The position numbers and the translations under genes were made by a program. A stretch of DNA of 49,634 nt from Sphaerisporangium melleum (lineage in GTDB: Bacteria; Actinomycetota; Actinomycetes; Streptosporangiales; Streptosporangiaceae): NCBI RefSeq assembly GCF_014646695.1, contig NZ_BMNT01000027.1:21998-71631 (forward strand). The letters are read 5' to 3'. The notes beneath the pieces were generated by a model. It was not told the DNA's origin, ran no database searches, and saw nothing but the letters and a program-made list of their open reading frames with translations. The number at the start of each line of letters is the position of its first letter. Position 1 is the stretch's first letter. Positions 33,772 through 43,191 of this stretch are shown here, piece after piece.

Positions 33772-33807
33772 CGCCCGGGTGCCCACCACATCGGTGAGCC
33801 CCGGGCG
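33772..33807. terminator. Stem-loop between lexA and leuS ends
   Basis: CGCCCGGG and CCCGGGCG enclose a 20-base loop that can itself pair (CACC/GGTG). It lies between the convergent ends of lexA and leuS. Confidence 0.65.
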
Positions 33808-33839
33808 TCCTGCGTGCCGCCGCTCTCGCGCGGGGCGGC

Positions 33840-36305
33840 TCAGGGGACGATGTTGACCAGCTTGGGCGCCCGCACGATGACCTTGCGCGGGGCGCCGTCG
33901 AGATAGGCCCGCACCTTCTCCGAGGCCAGCGCCAGCTCCTCCAGCTCGGCGCCCGAGATCGTCGGCGCGACCTCCAGGCGGTCCCTGACCTTGCCCGCCA
34001 CCTGTACGACGCAGGTGACCGACTCCTGCACCAGCAGAGCGGGGTCGGCGACCGGCCAGCCGGCATGCGTGATGGTCGATCCGTGGCCGAGCCGCTCCCA
34101 GCCCTCCTCGGCGACGTACGGCGTGACCAGCGACAGCAGCACGGCCAGCGCCTCCGCGGCCTCGCGCACCGCCGGGTCGGCCGCGCCGGGGCCGGTGTCG
34201 ATCGCGCGGCGCGCCGCCGTGGTCAGCTCCATCATCCGGGCGATCGCCACGTTGAAGCGGTAGGACTCGATCAGCCGGGTCACCTCGTCGATGGTGCGGT
34301 GGGTGACCTTGCGCAGCTCCAGGTCGCCGGTGGTGGCGTCCACTCCCGGGGCCGAGGCCGCGCCGGCCTCCGCCATGACGCGGAACGCCCGGGCCAGGAA
34401 CTTCTGCGAGGCGCCCGGCGAGACGTCCGCCCAGTCGATGTCGTCCTCGGGCGGGCCGGCGAACAGCATCGTCAGGCGGACGGCGTCGACGCCGTAGGTG
34501 TCGATCTGCTCACCCAGGTCGACGCCGTTGCCCAGCGACTTGGACATGCCGCGGCCCTGGTTGATCACCTCGCCCTGGTTCAGCAGGCGCACGAACGGCT
34601 CGGTGAAGTCGACCATGCCCATGTCGTGCAGCACCTTGGTGAAGAACCGGGAGTACATCAGGTGCAGCACGGCGTGCTCGGAGCCGCCGACGTACTGGTC
34701 GATCGGCCCCCAGCGCCGGACCTGCTCGACGTCGAACGGCCCGTCCTCGTAGCCCGGCGAGCAGTAACGCAGGTAGTACCAGGAGGAGTCGACGAAGGTG
34801 TCCATGGTGTCGGTGTCACGCCGCGCGGGCCCGCCGCACTTGGGACAGTCGACGTTGACCCACTCAGTGGCGCTCGCCAGCGGCGAGACCCCCTTGGGGG
34901 CCAGCGCCTCGCCGCGCAGGTCGGGCAGGGCGACCGGCAGCTGATCGTCCGGGACGGGCACCTCGCCGCAGTCGGGGCAGTGGATGATCGGGATCGGCGT
35001 GCCCCAGAACCGCTGGCGGGACAGCAGCCAGTCGCGCAGGCGGTAGTTCACCGCCGCGTCGCCGGTGCCGCGCTCGCGCAGGATCTCGACGATGCGGGTG
35101 ATCGCCTCGGTCTTGGACAGCCCGTCCAGCGGCCCGGAGTTGACCAGCGCCCCCTCGCCCGGGGTGGCGACGCCGCTCTCGGCGGGGTCGGGCAGCCCGG
35201 TCTCGACCACGATGCGCACGGGCAGGGAGAACTTCAGTGCGAAGTCGAGGTCGCGCTGGTCGTGCGCGGGCACCGCCATGATGGCGCCGTGGCCGTAGCC
35301 GGACAGCACGTAGTCGGCCGCCCACACCGGCAGCCGCTCCCCGTTGACCGGGTTGACGGCGTAGCGGCCCAGAAAGACGCCGGTCTTCTCCTTGTCGGTG
35401 GCCAGCCGCTCGATGTCGCTCAGCTTGGCGACCTGGGCGCGGTACGCCTCCAGCTCGGCCAGCCGGTCGGGAGCGCACAGCTCCTCGGCCAGCGGGGCGT
35501 CGGCGGCGACCACGAAGAACGTCGCGCCGTACAGGGTGTCGGGGCGGGTGGTGTAGACGGTGACCGGCTCGTCGCGGCCCTCGATCTGGAACCGGACGTC
35601 GGCGCCCTCGGACCGGCCGATCCAGTTGCGCTGCATGGTCAGGATGCGCTCGGGCCAGCCGCCGAGCTGGTCCATGTCCTCCAGCAGCCGGTCGGCGTAG
35701 TCAGTGATCTTGAAGTACCACTGGGTCAGCTCGCGGCGCACGACCTCGGCGCCGCAGCGCTCGCAGTGCCCGTTCACGACCTGCTCGTTGGCCAGCACCG
35801 TCTGGTCCTGCGGGCACCAGTTGACCAGGCCGCCCTTGCGGTAGGCCAGGCCGCGCTCGAAGAAGCGGTTGAACAGCCACTGGTTCCAGCGGTAGTACTC
35901 GGGGTCGCTGGTGTGCAGGCGCCGCGACCAGTCGAAGGAGATGCCGTACCGCCGGAACGAGGTCGCCTGGGTCTCGATGTTGGCGTAGGTCCACTCGGCG
36001 GGGTGGGCGTTGCGCTTGATCGCGGCGTTCTCGGCGGGCAGGCCGAAGGAGTCCCATCCGATGGGGTGCAGGACGTTGTACCCGCGCTGGAACCAGTAGC
36101 GGGCGATGACGTCGGCGATCGCGAAGACCTCGCCGTGGCCCATGTGGAGGTCACCCGAGGGGTAGGGGAACATGTCGAGCAGGTACCGGCGGGGCCGCTC
36201 GTCGCCCGCGTCCTCACCGGCCCGGTAGGGGTCCAGGGTCTCCCAGCGGGCCTGCCACTTCACCTGCAGCGCCTGCGGATCGTACTGCTCGTCACTCACG
36301 GCCAT
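33840..36305 (-). CDS. leuS: Leucyl-tRNA synthetase
   Basis: 821 residues, full length for a bacterial LeuRS. The class I signature appears as [11 protein letters not shown] (HIGH motif) and [11 protein letters not shown] (KMSKS). The Cys motifs CERCGAEV and CPKCGGPA belong to the zinc and editing insertions, and the protein ends [11 protein letters not shown]. It attaches leucine to tRNA-Leu in the cytoplasm. The start is the ATG giving MAVSDEQYD; the frame stays open 24 codons further up, but that part overlaps the terminator hairpin of the leader. The 130-base leader appears to be a Leu attenuator. Confidence 0.97.
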   Translation of the reverse strand: MAVSDEQYDPQALQVKWQARWETLDPYRAGEDAGDERPRRYLLDMFPYPSGDLHMGHGEVFAIADVIARYWFQRGYNVLHPIGWDSFGLPAENAAIKRNAHPAEWTYANIETQATSFRRYGISFDWSRRLHTSDPEYYRWNQWLFNRFFERGLAYRKGGLVNWCPQDQTVLANEQVVNGHCERCGAEVVRRELTQWYFKITDYADRLLEDMDQLGGWPERILTMQRNWIGRSEGADVRFQIEGRDEPVTVYTTRPDTLYGATFFVVAADAPLAEELCAPDRLAELEAYRAQVAKLSDIERLATDKEKTGVFLGRYAVNPVNGERLPVWAADYVLSGYGHGAIMAVPAHDQRDLDFALKFSLPVRIVVETGLPDPAESGVATPGEGALVNSGPLDGLSKTEAITRIVEILRERGTGDAAVNYRLRDWLLSRQRFWGTPIPIIHCPDCGEVPVPDDQLPVALPDLRGEALAPKGVSPLASATEWVNVDCPKCGGPARRDTDTMDTFVDSSWYYLRYCSPGYEDGPFDVEQVRRWGPIDQYVGGSEHAVLHLMYSRFFTKVLHDMGMVDFTEPFVRLLNQGEVINQGRGMSKSLGNGVDLGEQIDTYGVDAVRLTMLFAGPPEDDIDWADVSPGASQKFLARAFRVMAEAGAASAPGVDATTGDLELRKVTHRTIDEVTRLIESYRFNVAIARMMELTTAARRAIDTGPGAADPAVREAAEALAVLLSLVTPYVAEEGWERLGHGSTITHAGWPVADPALLVQESVTCVVQVAGKVRDRLEVAPTISGAELEELALASEKVRAYLDGAPRKVIVRAPKLVNIVP

Positions 36306-36338
36306 GTCCCTCGGTTGACTCAGCGCGGATGCTTGACC

Positions 36339-36368
36339 AATAAAGAAACCCCCCGTGGGCACGAGGGG
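36339..36368 (-). terminator. Attenuator-type terminator in the leuS leader
   Basis: On the minus strand CCCCTCGTG pairs with CACGGGGGG (one U-G pair), then TTTCTTTATT. A U-rich run after a GC hairpin is rare in this genome; no other stem-loop in the window has one. It ends 33 bases before the leuS start codon, so unless prevented it would stop transcription before leuS. Confidence 0.7.
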
Positions 36369-36371
36369 CAG

Positions 36372-36406
36372 CCGCATCGACCGGTGTCTCAGCTCGGTCG
36401 ACGCGG
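36372..36406 (-). promoter_or_regulatory. Pause/antiterminator hairpin of the leuS leader
   Basis: CCGCGTCGACCG pairs with CGGTCGATGCGG (one G-U pair) around an 11-base loop. The left arm lies within the leader peptide, and the stop codon falls in the loop. Ribosome position on the Leu codons would decide whether it forms. Confidence 0.55.
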
Positions 36407-36436
36407 CCCGCTAAGAAGCAGGGTCCTGCCACGCAT
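36389..36436 (-). CDS. Leucine-rich leader peptide of leuS
   Basis: A 15-residue frame, [15 protein letters not shown], contains three successive Leu codons (CTG CTT CTT). CTT is a rare codon in such GC-rich genomes, which would make the ribosome sensitive to charged tRNA-Leu. TACCCT stands six bases before the ATG and could be a -10 box of a leaderless transcript; there is no ribosome site. A hairpin and a U-tract terminator follow. This is the layout of classical amino-acid attenuation. Confidence 0.6.
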   Translation of the reverse strand: MRGRTLLLSGPRRPS

Positions 36437-36636
36437 AGACCAAGGGTAGCGCAGCGGGCAATCGGTCTTCATGGCCTTCGGGTCGCACCCCTGATAACCC
36501 CGCGAAAACGGGTAGCCGCCCACCTCATGGTGATAGATCCGTTGTGACCTCATATGTCCCTTTAGTTTACTCTTTTCGCGTGGCGAACTCCTATGACCCC
36601 GCGCCCGGCCGGAATGCAGTGGAAGAGGGCCTGCCG

Positions 36637-38451
36637 ATGCAGGACCCTCCGACCGACCCCACCGGCCTGCAGTTCCGGGGGGCATTCTCGGATTCTCCTG
36701 CGGAGCCCCCCGCTTCGCATGAGATCATGCCGAGCACCCCCAATCCGGGCATGATGTCGGGAGGTTCGCCAGCGATGGCCCCTGAGCACACCAGCCGGTC
36801 CGCGCCTTCCCCGGCGTGGCCGGAGATGCCACCGCCTCCCCCGCCTCCGCCACCCTCGGTGTTCGACCCGTCACCGCACGCCTCCCGGAGCGGTGCGGAC
36901 CCGCGCCCCGCCGCAGAGCCCTTCCAGCACTACGGCTCCCCCGCCGGGGACGCTCCCACCCAGACGGCCTTCCCGCCTCCGCCCCCGCTCGCAGATCCGC
37001 CGTTCGCCCCCGAGCGTTACATCCAGCAGCCGAGCGGACCGCAGCAGTACACCCCGGCCGGAACGGGTCCCCAGCAGTACACCCCGCAGTCCTCCGGCCC
37101 GCAGCAGTACACCCCGGCCGGCACCGGCCCGCAGCGGTACACGCAGCCGGGCACCGGCCCGCAGCAGTACACCCCGGCGCCGACCGGGCCGCAGTACTCC
37201 CCCGCGGCGACCGGGCCGCAGCCACCGGCCGGCGCGGCGGCCGCCGCAGCCCAGGGGTACGCGCCCGCCCCCACCGGCGAGCAGGCGTACACGCCCACGC
37301 CGAGCGGTCCGCAGCGGTACACCCCGGCCCCGACCGGCCCGCAGAACCCGGCCGGCCCGCAGGACCCCGCGCAGGCCTACGCCCCCGCGCCCACCGGCCC
37401 GCAGCAGGCCCCGGGCGGGGCGTACGTGCCGGCGGGCACCGAGACCACGATGCGCGTGCCCGCCCCGGGTGCTCCTCCGGCCGCGCCGGGCACGGCCGAG
37501 CCGCGCGGACGCCGGCACGCCCCGCCGCCCGGCGACCCTGAGAACCCCGACTACAAGCCCTTCGTCACCGCGGGGCAGATCAGCGGGCCCAAGACCCCGC
37601 CACCGGAGCGGCAGCAGGAGCTGTGGAACACCGTCTTCGGGGAGAACTACGAGGCGATCGGCGAGGAGTCCGAGGACGACACCGGCGGCGGCCGGCGGGT
37701 CTGGCTGCTGGCGCTGGTCGCCTCGGTCGTGGTGGCGCTCGTCGCGGCGCTGCTGTGGGCCTTCCTGGTCGGGCCGCTCAGCTCGTCGGAGACCTCCGCC
37801 TCTCCCGAGGACGCCGCACCCACGAGCTCGGCGAAGGCGCCGGCCTCCGGCAAGGGCGGCACCGGCACCACCAAGCCGCAGTCCATCGGACGGCTGCCGA
37901 AGTACCGCGGCACGGCGTCGCCGCGGGCCGGCATCGTCACCGACAGCGCCGCCGGGGTGAGCATCGTGCGACTGGGCGGGCCCTGGCGGCTGGACCCGCG
38001 CGCCCAGCAGGTCCGCCAGACCTACGGCTTCGCCACCCGGCAGTACGTCGCCGCGGGCACCGACGCCGCGGGCGAGCAGCAGTTCGCGCAGGTCATGACC
38101 GGACCGCTGGCCCAGGGCCTGGCCTCGAAGTACTCCGCGGACAAGCCGGACGACCTCGCACCGGTGATCAGCGCGGTGGCGTTCTCCGCGCGCAACAAGC
38201 TCTTCCCCGCGGGCAACAAAGTGATCAAGACCGCCGAGCAGCGCGTGGTCGCCGGCGGGCATCCCGCCCGCCTGGCCGCCTACCAGGTCACCGCGGGCGA
38301 GAACAAGACGACGCTGGTGGTGGCCGCGGTGAGCACCGGCGGCGAGCTGCCGGCGATCGTCTACATGTCGGTGCCGGACGGCAAGAAGGACCTGCTGCCC
38401 GACGTGAACACGGTGTTCTCCTCGATCAGGCCGACGACCCCCGCCTCCTGA
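36637..38451 (+). CDS. Proline-rich repeat membrane protein, function unknown
   Basis: 604 residues from an ATG after GGAAGAGGG. Residues 1-300 are disordered and rich in Pro, Gln and Tyr, including a run of nine Pro and about a dozen copies of a 10-residue repeat like TGPQQYTPAP (about 130-260). A single membrane helix (about 354-380, VWLLALVASVVVALVAALLWAFLVGPL) follows. The outer part of about 220 residues carries a Ser/Ala/Lys linker and a compact domain (from about 420, KYRGTASPRAGIVTDSAAGVSIVRLGGPWRLD) of no known family. The N-terminus should be cytoplasmic. The repeats could bind other proteins or self-assemble. The divergent neighbour is leuS. Confidence 0.8.
   Translation: MQDPPTDPTGLQFRGAFSDSPAEPPASHEIMPSTPNPGMMSGGSPAMAPEHTSRSAPSPAWPEMPPPPPPPPPSVFDPSPHASRSGADPRPAAEPFQHYGSPAGDAPTQTAFPPPPPLADPPFAPERYIQQPSGPQQYTPAGTGPQQYTPQSSGPQQYTPAGTGPQRYTQPGTGPQQYTPAPTGPQYSPAATGPQPPAGAAAAAAQGYAPAPTGEQAYTPTPSGPQRYTPAPTGPQNPAGPQDPAQAYAPAPTGPQQAPGGAYVPAGTETTMRVPAPGAPPAAPGTAEPRGRRHAPPPGDPENPDYKPFVTAGQISGPKTPPPERQQELWNTVFGENYEAIGEESEDDTGGGRRVWLLALVASVVVALVAALLWAFLVGPLSSSETSASPEDAAPTSSAKAPASGKGGTGTTKPQSIGRLPKYRGTASPRAGIVTDSAAGVSIVRLGGPWRLDPRAQQVRQTYGFATRQYVAAGTDAAGEQQFAQVMTGPLAQGLASKYSADKPDDLAPVISAVAFSARNKLFPAGNKVIKTAEQRVVAGGHPARLAAYQVTAGENKTTLVVAAVSTGGELPAIVYMSVPDGKKDLLPDVNTVFSSIRPTTPAS
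37021..37410 (+). repeat. Tandem 30-base coding repeats (YTP repeats)
   Basis: Degenerate 30-base units coding for (T/S)GPQ(Q/R)YTPxx are repeated about a dozen times. The first units, such as GGCCCGCAGCAGTACACCCC, are nearly identical in DNA, which suggests recent duplication, while later ones have drifted. Copy number may vary between strains. Confidence 0.75.
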
Positions 38452-38502
38452 ATCCGGAGGCGGGGCGCCTGCCCGCTGATCACGGGACCTGCGAGGTGGC
38501 GG

Positions 38503-39783
38503 CTAGAAGTCGCAGGGCAGGTGCTTGACCCCGTTGATGAAGCTGGAGAACAGCCATTCGGGCCGGTCGGCCGTGATCTGCGGCACCCGTGCCAGCAGCT
38601 CGCGGAACATCAGGGTGATCTCGCGCCGGGCGAGGTGCGCACCGAGGCAGAAGTGCGGGCCGGGGCCGCCGAAGCCGACGTGCGGGTTGGGGTCGCGGGT
38701 GATGTCGAACCGGTAGGGGTCGGGGAACACGGCGCGGTCGCGGTTGGCCGACCAGTAGTACAGGACCGCCTTCTCACCCTCGCGGTACACCGTGCCGTTC
38801 ACCTCGACGTCGCGGGTGACCTTGCGCCGCATGTAGTTGACCGGCGCGGCGAGCCGGACGATCTCCTCGACCGCCTTGGGGGCGTGGCCGTCGATGTCGG
38901 TCAGCCAGCGGGCCTTCTCCCCGGGGTTGCGGGTGAGCAGCAGCAGGCCCTGCGAGATGGCGTTGCGGGTGGTCTCGTTGCCGGCGACCACCAGCAGGAT
39001 GAAGAACGAGCCGAACTCCTGCAGGGTGAGCCGCTCACCGTCGACGTTGGCGTTGACCAGTGACGAGGTGAGGTCGGTGGTGGGGTGCTCGGCGCGGTGG
39101 GCGGCGAGGTCCTGCACCAGCTGCTGCAGTTCGGCGCCGGCAGTGAGCAGGGCGGTCAGAATCGCGTCCTGGTCGGCCTCCGGCACGTACTCGGGGTCGG
39201 TGGAGCCGAGGATGACGTTGGACCGGTCGAAGACGAAGGTGTAGTCCTTCTCCGGGATGCCCATCATGTCGCAGATGATCTTCAAGGGCAGGCGGGCTGC
39301 CACCTCGGTGACGAAGTCGCACCCGGGGCCCTTCTCCAGCAGGTCGTCCACGATGCTCGTGGCGGCGGTCCGCACGTCGTCCTCGAACTTCTGGATCATC
39401 TTGGGGGTGAAGGCGCGCGAGACGATGCGCCGCAGCCGCGCGTGCCGCGGGTCGTCCATGTTGATCATCGAGCCGAAGTACTCGGCGAACTCGGCGGGCA
39501 TGTCGACGATGTTGGTCGCGCCGCCGCCCTCGGAGGAGAACACCGCGGGGTTGCGGCTGATCTCCAGGATGTCGGCGTGCCGGACGACGGCGTGGTACCC
39601 CGGGCCCCTCGGCACGAACGTCTGCGCGGGTTCGGCGAAGAACACCGGCGCGTCACGCTCGCGCAGCAGCTCGAAGGCGTGCTCCCGCTCGGCCATCGGC
39701 CGGGCCCAGAAGTCCAGGTCGGACAGGTCGATCTGGTCGTAGGAGGTGATGGGCCTGCGCTCTGGGGGCGTTTCCACGGTCAT
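38503..39783 (-). CDS. Cytochrome P450, CYP124/CYP125-like
   Basis: 426 residues from the ATG giving MTVETPPERR; a GTG at 39810 is an alternative. All P450 marks are present: AGNETTRN in helix I, EEIVR (ExxR), and the haem loop FGGPGPHFCLGAHLARREI with the Cys ligand. INMDDPRHARLRRIVSRAFTPK and the C-terminal FINGVKHLPCDF resemble mycobacterial CYP124 and CYP125, which hydroxylate the methyl end of branched lipids and cholesterol. It follows the GMC oxidoreductase gene on the same strand, and the two probably form an operon. The substrate is inferred to be a methyl-branched fatty acid or a steroid side chain. Confidence 0.92.
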   Translation of the reverse strand: MTVETPPERRPITSYDQIDLSDLDFWARPMAEREHAFELLRERDAPVFFAEPAQTFVPRGPGYHAVVRHADILEISRNPAVFSSEGGGATNIVDMPAEFAEYFGSMINMDDPRHARLRRIVSRAFTPKMIQKFEDDVRTAATSIVDDLLEKGPGCDFVTEVAARLPLKIICDMMGIPEKDYTFVFDRSNVILGSTDPEYVPEADQDAILTALLTAGAELQQLVQDLAAHRAEHPTTDLTSSLVNANVDGERLTLQEFGSFFILLVVAGNETTRNAISQGLLLLTRNPGEKARWLTDIDGHAPKAVEEIVRLAAPVNYMRRKVTRDVEVNGTVYREGEKAVLYYWSANRDRAVFPDPYRFDITRDPNPHVGFGGPGPHFCLGAHLARREITLMFRELLARVPQITADRPEWLFSSFINGVKHLPCDF

Positions 39784-39847
39784 CTTTCCATGATTGAGAA
39801 AAGTGCTCACTTACGTCAAACTTCTGGGACGGAAAGCGGAGGAAGCG

Positions 39848-41392
39848 TCACGAGGCGCGGATGAGGTCGGCCGCCCGCTCGGCGATCATCACGGTGGGCG
39901 CGTGGGTGTGCCCCCGGTTGAGCATCGGCATGACCGAGGCGTCCACCACGCGCAGCCCCGGTACGCCGGCGACGCGCAGGCAAGGGTCCACCACCGCGTC
40001 CTCTCCGGTGCCCATCTTGCAGGTGCCCACCGGGTGGTAGAGCGTCTCGGCCCGCTCCCGCGCGTACCTGGCGAGCTCCTCGTCGGTCTCCTCACCGCCG
40101 TAGGGCTTCATCGGCGCGCCCGCGTACGGCTTGAGCGCCGTGGTGGCGAACGCCTCCTTGGCCCTGCGCAGCCCGGCCACCATCCGGCGGACGTCGGCCG
40201 GCGCGGTCAGGTAGCGGGGGTCGATCACCACGTCCCGGCCGTCCAGGGTGATCCGCCCCCGGCTCTCCGGCTGCAGCAGGATGACCCCGATGGTGATCCC
40301 GTGCCCGGCGGGCGGGGTGAGCCCGTGGTCGGCGAACGGGGTGGGAGCGAAGATCAGCTCGATGTCCGGCGCGGGCTCCTCGGGGGCGGTGCGGATGAAG
40401 GCCACCGCCTCGCCGACGTTGGAGGACAGCAGGCCGTCGCGGCGCAGCAGGTAGCGGACCAGATGGCCGGGCGTCTCGGCGCCCGCCAGGGTGACCGGCT
40501 CCGGGCACTCCAGCATGATCGCCGAGGCGAGGTGGTCCATGAGGTTGCGCCCCACCCCGGGCAGCTCGCGACGGGGCTCCACCCCGGCGGCGCGCAGCAC
40601 GTCCGGGTCGCCGATGCCCGAGAGCATGAGCACCTGCGGCGAGCCGATCGCCCCCGCCGACAGGATCACCTCCTTGTCCGCACTCACCCGCAGGCCGTCG
40701 CCGTACTCGACCCCGGTGGCCCGGCCGTCCTCGTCCAGCAGCACCCGGTGGACCTGCGCGGCGGTCAGCACGGTGAGGTTGCGGCGGCGCATCGCCGGCC
40801 GCAGATAGGCGTCCGCGCAGCTCCACCTGCGCCCGCGCCGCTGGGTGACCGGCGTCGGCGCGAAGCCCTCGTTGGAGGGCCCGTTCAGCTCCGCGAGCCG
40901 GGTCAGCCCCAGCTCCTCGCAGGCGCGCAGGAACGCCTGGGTGGTCACGTTGGGCGAGCGCAGCTCCGAGATGTAGATCGGGCCCTCGGTGCCGTAGACG
41001 CCGCCCCGGTTGGAGCCGATCCGCCGCTCGCTGCGCCGGAAGTACGGCAGGACCTCCTCGTAGGACCAGCCCGGCAGGTTCCAGCCGTCGTAGTCGGCCC
41101 GGTGCCCGCGTACCCACATCTGCGCGTTGATCGACGAGGACCCGCCGAGGGTCTTCCCGCGCGGCCAGTACAGCCGCCGGCCGGCCATCGGCTCCTGGGC
41201 GGCGGTGGTGTAGTCCCAGTCGTAGCGGGTCTTGAACAGCTTGGCGAACGCCGCGGGCACCCGGATCTCCTGCTTGCGGTCCGCTCCGCCGGCCTCCAGC
41301 AGGAGCACCCGCACCGACGGGTCCGCCGAGAGCCGGTCGGCCAGGACACATCCGGCCGAACCCGCCCCGACGATGACGTAGTCGTACCGCAT
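39848..41392 (-). CDS. GMC family FAD oxidoreductase (choline dehydrogenase-like)
   Basis: 514 residues. The FAD-binding N-terminus is DYVIVGAGSAGCVLADRLS, followed by LLLEAGG, then WPRGKTLGGSSSINAQMWVRG. AGAIGSPQVLMLSGIG is the second GMC signature, and the C-terminus (LYHPVGTCKMGTGEDAVVDPCLRV) carries the catalytic His. It oxidises an alcohol to an aldehyde or acid. An ATG after GGAGGAG starts it. With the P450 downstream it could oxidise the omega-hydroxyl formed on a lipid (inference). Confidence 0.93.
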   Translation of the reverse strand: MRYDYVIVGAGSAGCVLADRLSADPSVRVLLLEAGGADRKQEIRVPAAFAKLFKTRYDWDYTTAAQEPMAGRRLYWPRGKTLGGSSSINAQMWVRGHRADYDGWNLPGWSYEEVLPYFRRSERRIGSNRGGVYGTEGPIYISELRSPNVTTQAFLRACEELGLTRLAELNGPSNEGFAPTPVTQRRGRRWSCADAYLRPAMRRRNLTVLTAAQVHRVLLDEDGRATGVEYGDGLRVSADKEVILSAGAIGSPQVLMLSGIGDPDVLRAAGVEPRRELPGVGRNLMDHLASAIMLECPEPVTLAGAETPGHLVRYLLRRDGLLSSNVGEAVAFIRTAPEEPAPDIELIFAPTPFADHGLTPPAGHGITIGVILLQPESRGRITLDGRDVVIDPRYLTAPADVRRMVAGLRRAKEAFATTALKPYAGAPMKPYGGEETDEELARYARERAETLYHPVGTCKMGTGEDAVVDPCLRVAGVPGLRVVDASVMPMLNRGHTHAPTVMIAERAADLIRAS

Positions 41393-41577
41393 TGGTCTCC
41401 TCCGGTGACGAGAGTCGTTGCCATGTGATTACGCCGGTATCACGTCGGCGTCCACTCTCGTTACCGATTAGTAGCTAACGGGCCGGGGGAGGTGACAGGA
41501 TGACGCCAGCCCGCGGCCGCCGCGCACTCGTGCCGCCACCGGTCCCACGGGCACCGGAACCACGAGGAGGCACCCCC

Positions 41578-43131
41578 ATGCTGAACCTGTCGGTCGTCCT
41601 GGAGGACAGCGCGCGGGAGCGCCCGGACCACACGGCGGTGGTGTTCGGCGACCTGCGCATGTCGTACGCCCTGGTGAACACCCTGGCCGAGCAGGTCGCG
41701 GCCCTGCTGGCCTCCCGCGGCATCGGCAAGGGCGACAAGGTGGCGCTGGCGTGCCCCAACCTCCCGTACTTCCCGATCGTCTACTTCGGCATCCTCAAGG
41801 CCGGCGCCACCGTCGTGCCGCTGAACGTCCTGCTGCAGTCCCGCGAGATCGCCTACCACCTGCGCGACTCGCAGGCCAAGGCGCTGTTCTGCTTCGAGGG
41901 CACCCCCGAGCTGCCGCTCGGCCGGCGCGGCTACGAGGGCTTTGTGTCCGCACTGCCGGAGAACGGGCCGCACGCGGACGGGTTCTTCGTCCTGCCGGCC
42001 ACCCCGCTCGGCACCGACTCGGGCATCGAGGGCGTCCCGACCCTCTGGACGGCGCTGCAGGACATGCCCGGCGGCTTCGAGACCGTGCGCACCGACCCCG
42101 ACGACACCGCGGTGATCCTCTACACCAGCGGCACCACCGGGCAGCCCAAGGGCGCCGAGCTGAGCCACCAGAACATGCTGATGAACGCCATCGTCTGCGA
42201 CGAGATGTTCCAGCGGACCGGTGAGGACGTCTTCCTGGCGGTGCTGCCGCTGTTCCACTCCTTCGGCCAGACGGTCGTGATGAACACCGGCCTCCGGCGC
42301 CGGGCGACGCTGGTGCTGATGCCGCGCTTCGAGCCGGCTCCGGCCCTCGATCTGATGCGCCAGGAGCGTGTGACGATGTTCGCCGGCGTGCCGACGATGT
42401 ACTGGTCGATGCTGAGCGCGATCCACGCCGACGGCGAGCCGGTGCCCGACACGCTGGTCACGGCGGCCTCCGGGGGCGCGTCACTTCCCCTGGAGGTGCT
42501 CAAGGACTTCGAGAAGACCTTCGGGCTGCCGGTCCTTGAGGGGTACGGCCTGTCGGAGACCTCGCCGGTCGCCAGTTTCAACCAGCCGGGCCGGCCCACC
42601 AAGCCCGGCACGATCGGCACACCGGTGTGGGGCGTGGAGATGAAGCTGGTCGGGCCCGGGTGGGAGACCGTCGAGGGCGAGGGCCCGGGCGAGATCGCGA
42701 TCCGCGGGCACAACATCATGAAGGGCTACCTCGGGCGGCCGGAGGCGACGGCCGAGGTGACCAAGGACGGCTGGTTCCGCACCGGTGACATCGCCACCCG
42801 GGACGCCGACGGCTACTACTCCATCATCGACCGCGCCAAGGACATGATCATTCGCGGCGGGTTCAACGTCTACCCGCGGGAGCTGGAAGAGGTGCTGATG
42901 ACGCACGATGCGGTCTCGCTGGCCGCCGTCGTCGGCGTCCCGCACCACTCGCACGGCGAGGAGGTCAAGGCGTACGTGATCCTCAAGCCGGACGCGAAGC
43001 TCACCGAGGACGAGCTGGTCGAGTGGTGCAAGGAGAACATGGCGGCCTACAAGTACCCGCGGCTGGTCGAGTTCCGCGACGCGTTCCCGATGACCGCGAG
43101 CGGCAAGATCCTCAAGCGCGAGCTGCGCTGA
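41578..43131 (+). CDS. Long-chain acyl-CoA ligase (AMP-forming)
   Basis: 517 residues from the ATG after GAGGAGG; a 26-codon extension has no start signal. AMP-binding motifs are ILYTSGTTGQPKGAELSH, VLEGYGLSETSP, WFRTGDIATRDADGYY and DRAKDMIIRGGFNVYPRELEE, ending with the catalytic Lys in TASGKILKRELR. It activates a carboxylic acid to acyl-CoA. It is divergent from the GMC/P450 genes and convergent with the fatty-acid methyltransferase. A role in activating branched or fatty acids is likely. Confidence 0.93.
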   Translation: MLNLSVVLEDSARERPDHTAVVFGDLRMSYALVNTLAEQVAALLASRGIGKGDKVALACPNLPYFPIVYFGILKAGATVVPLNVLLQSREIAYHLRDSQAKALFCFEGTPELPLGRRGYEGFVSALPENGPHADGFFVLPATPLGTDSGIEGVPTLWTALQDMPGGFETVRTDPDDTAVILYTSGTTGQPKGAELSHQNMLMNAIVCDEMFQRTGEDVFLAVLPLFHSFGQTVVMNTGLRRRATLVLMPRFEPAPALDLMRQERVTMFAGVPTMYWSMLSAIHADGEPVPDTLVTAASGGASLPLEVLKDFEKTFGLPVLEGYGLSETSPVASFNQPGRPTKPGTIGTPVWGVEMKLVGPGWETVEGEGPGEIAIRGHNIMKGYLGRPEATAEVTKDGWFRTGDIATRDADGYYSIIDRAKDMIIRGGFNVYPRELEEVLMTHDAVSLAAVVGVPHHSHGEEVKAYVILKPDAKLTEDELVEWCKENMAAYKYPRLVEFRDAFPMTASGKILKRELR

Positions 43132-43142
43132 CCCGCCGGCCG

Positions 43143-43174
43143 CGCCCGTGCCGCCTGGAGCGGTGGCACGGGCG
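43143..43174. terminator. Bidirectional stem-loop terminator
   Basis: CGCCCGTGCC and GGCACGGGCG pair perfectly around a 12-base loop that extends the stem partly. It lies between the convergent acyl-CoA ligase and methyltransferase genes. Confidence 0.8.
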
Positions 43175-43191
43175 GGCCCAGGTGAGCGGGA

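Noticed and set aside
36306-36470. T-box riboswitch before leuS
   Set aside because: No conserved T-box sequence (AGGGUGGNACCGCG) or specifier stem; the Leu-codon leader peptide explains the terminator better.
36562-36590. TTAGTTTA followed by CGAAC, like a fourth XylR-type operator
   Set aside because: The spacing between half-sites is 14 bases instead of nine and the first half-site is mismatched; the neighbouring genes are unrelated to sugar use.
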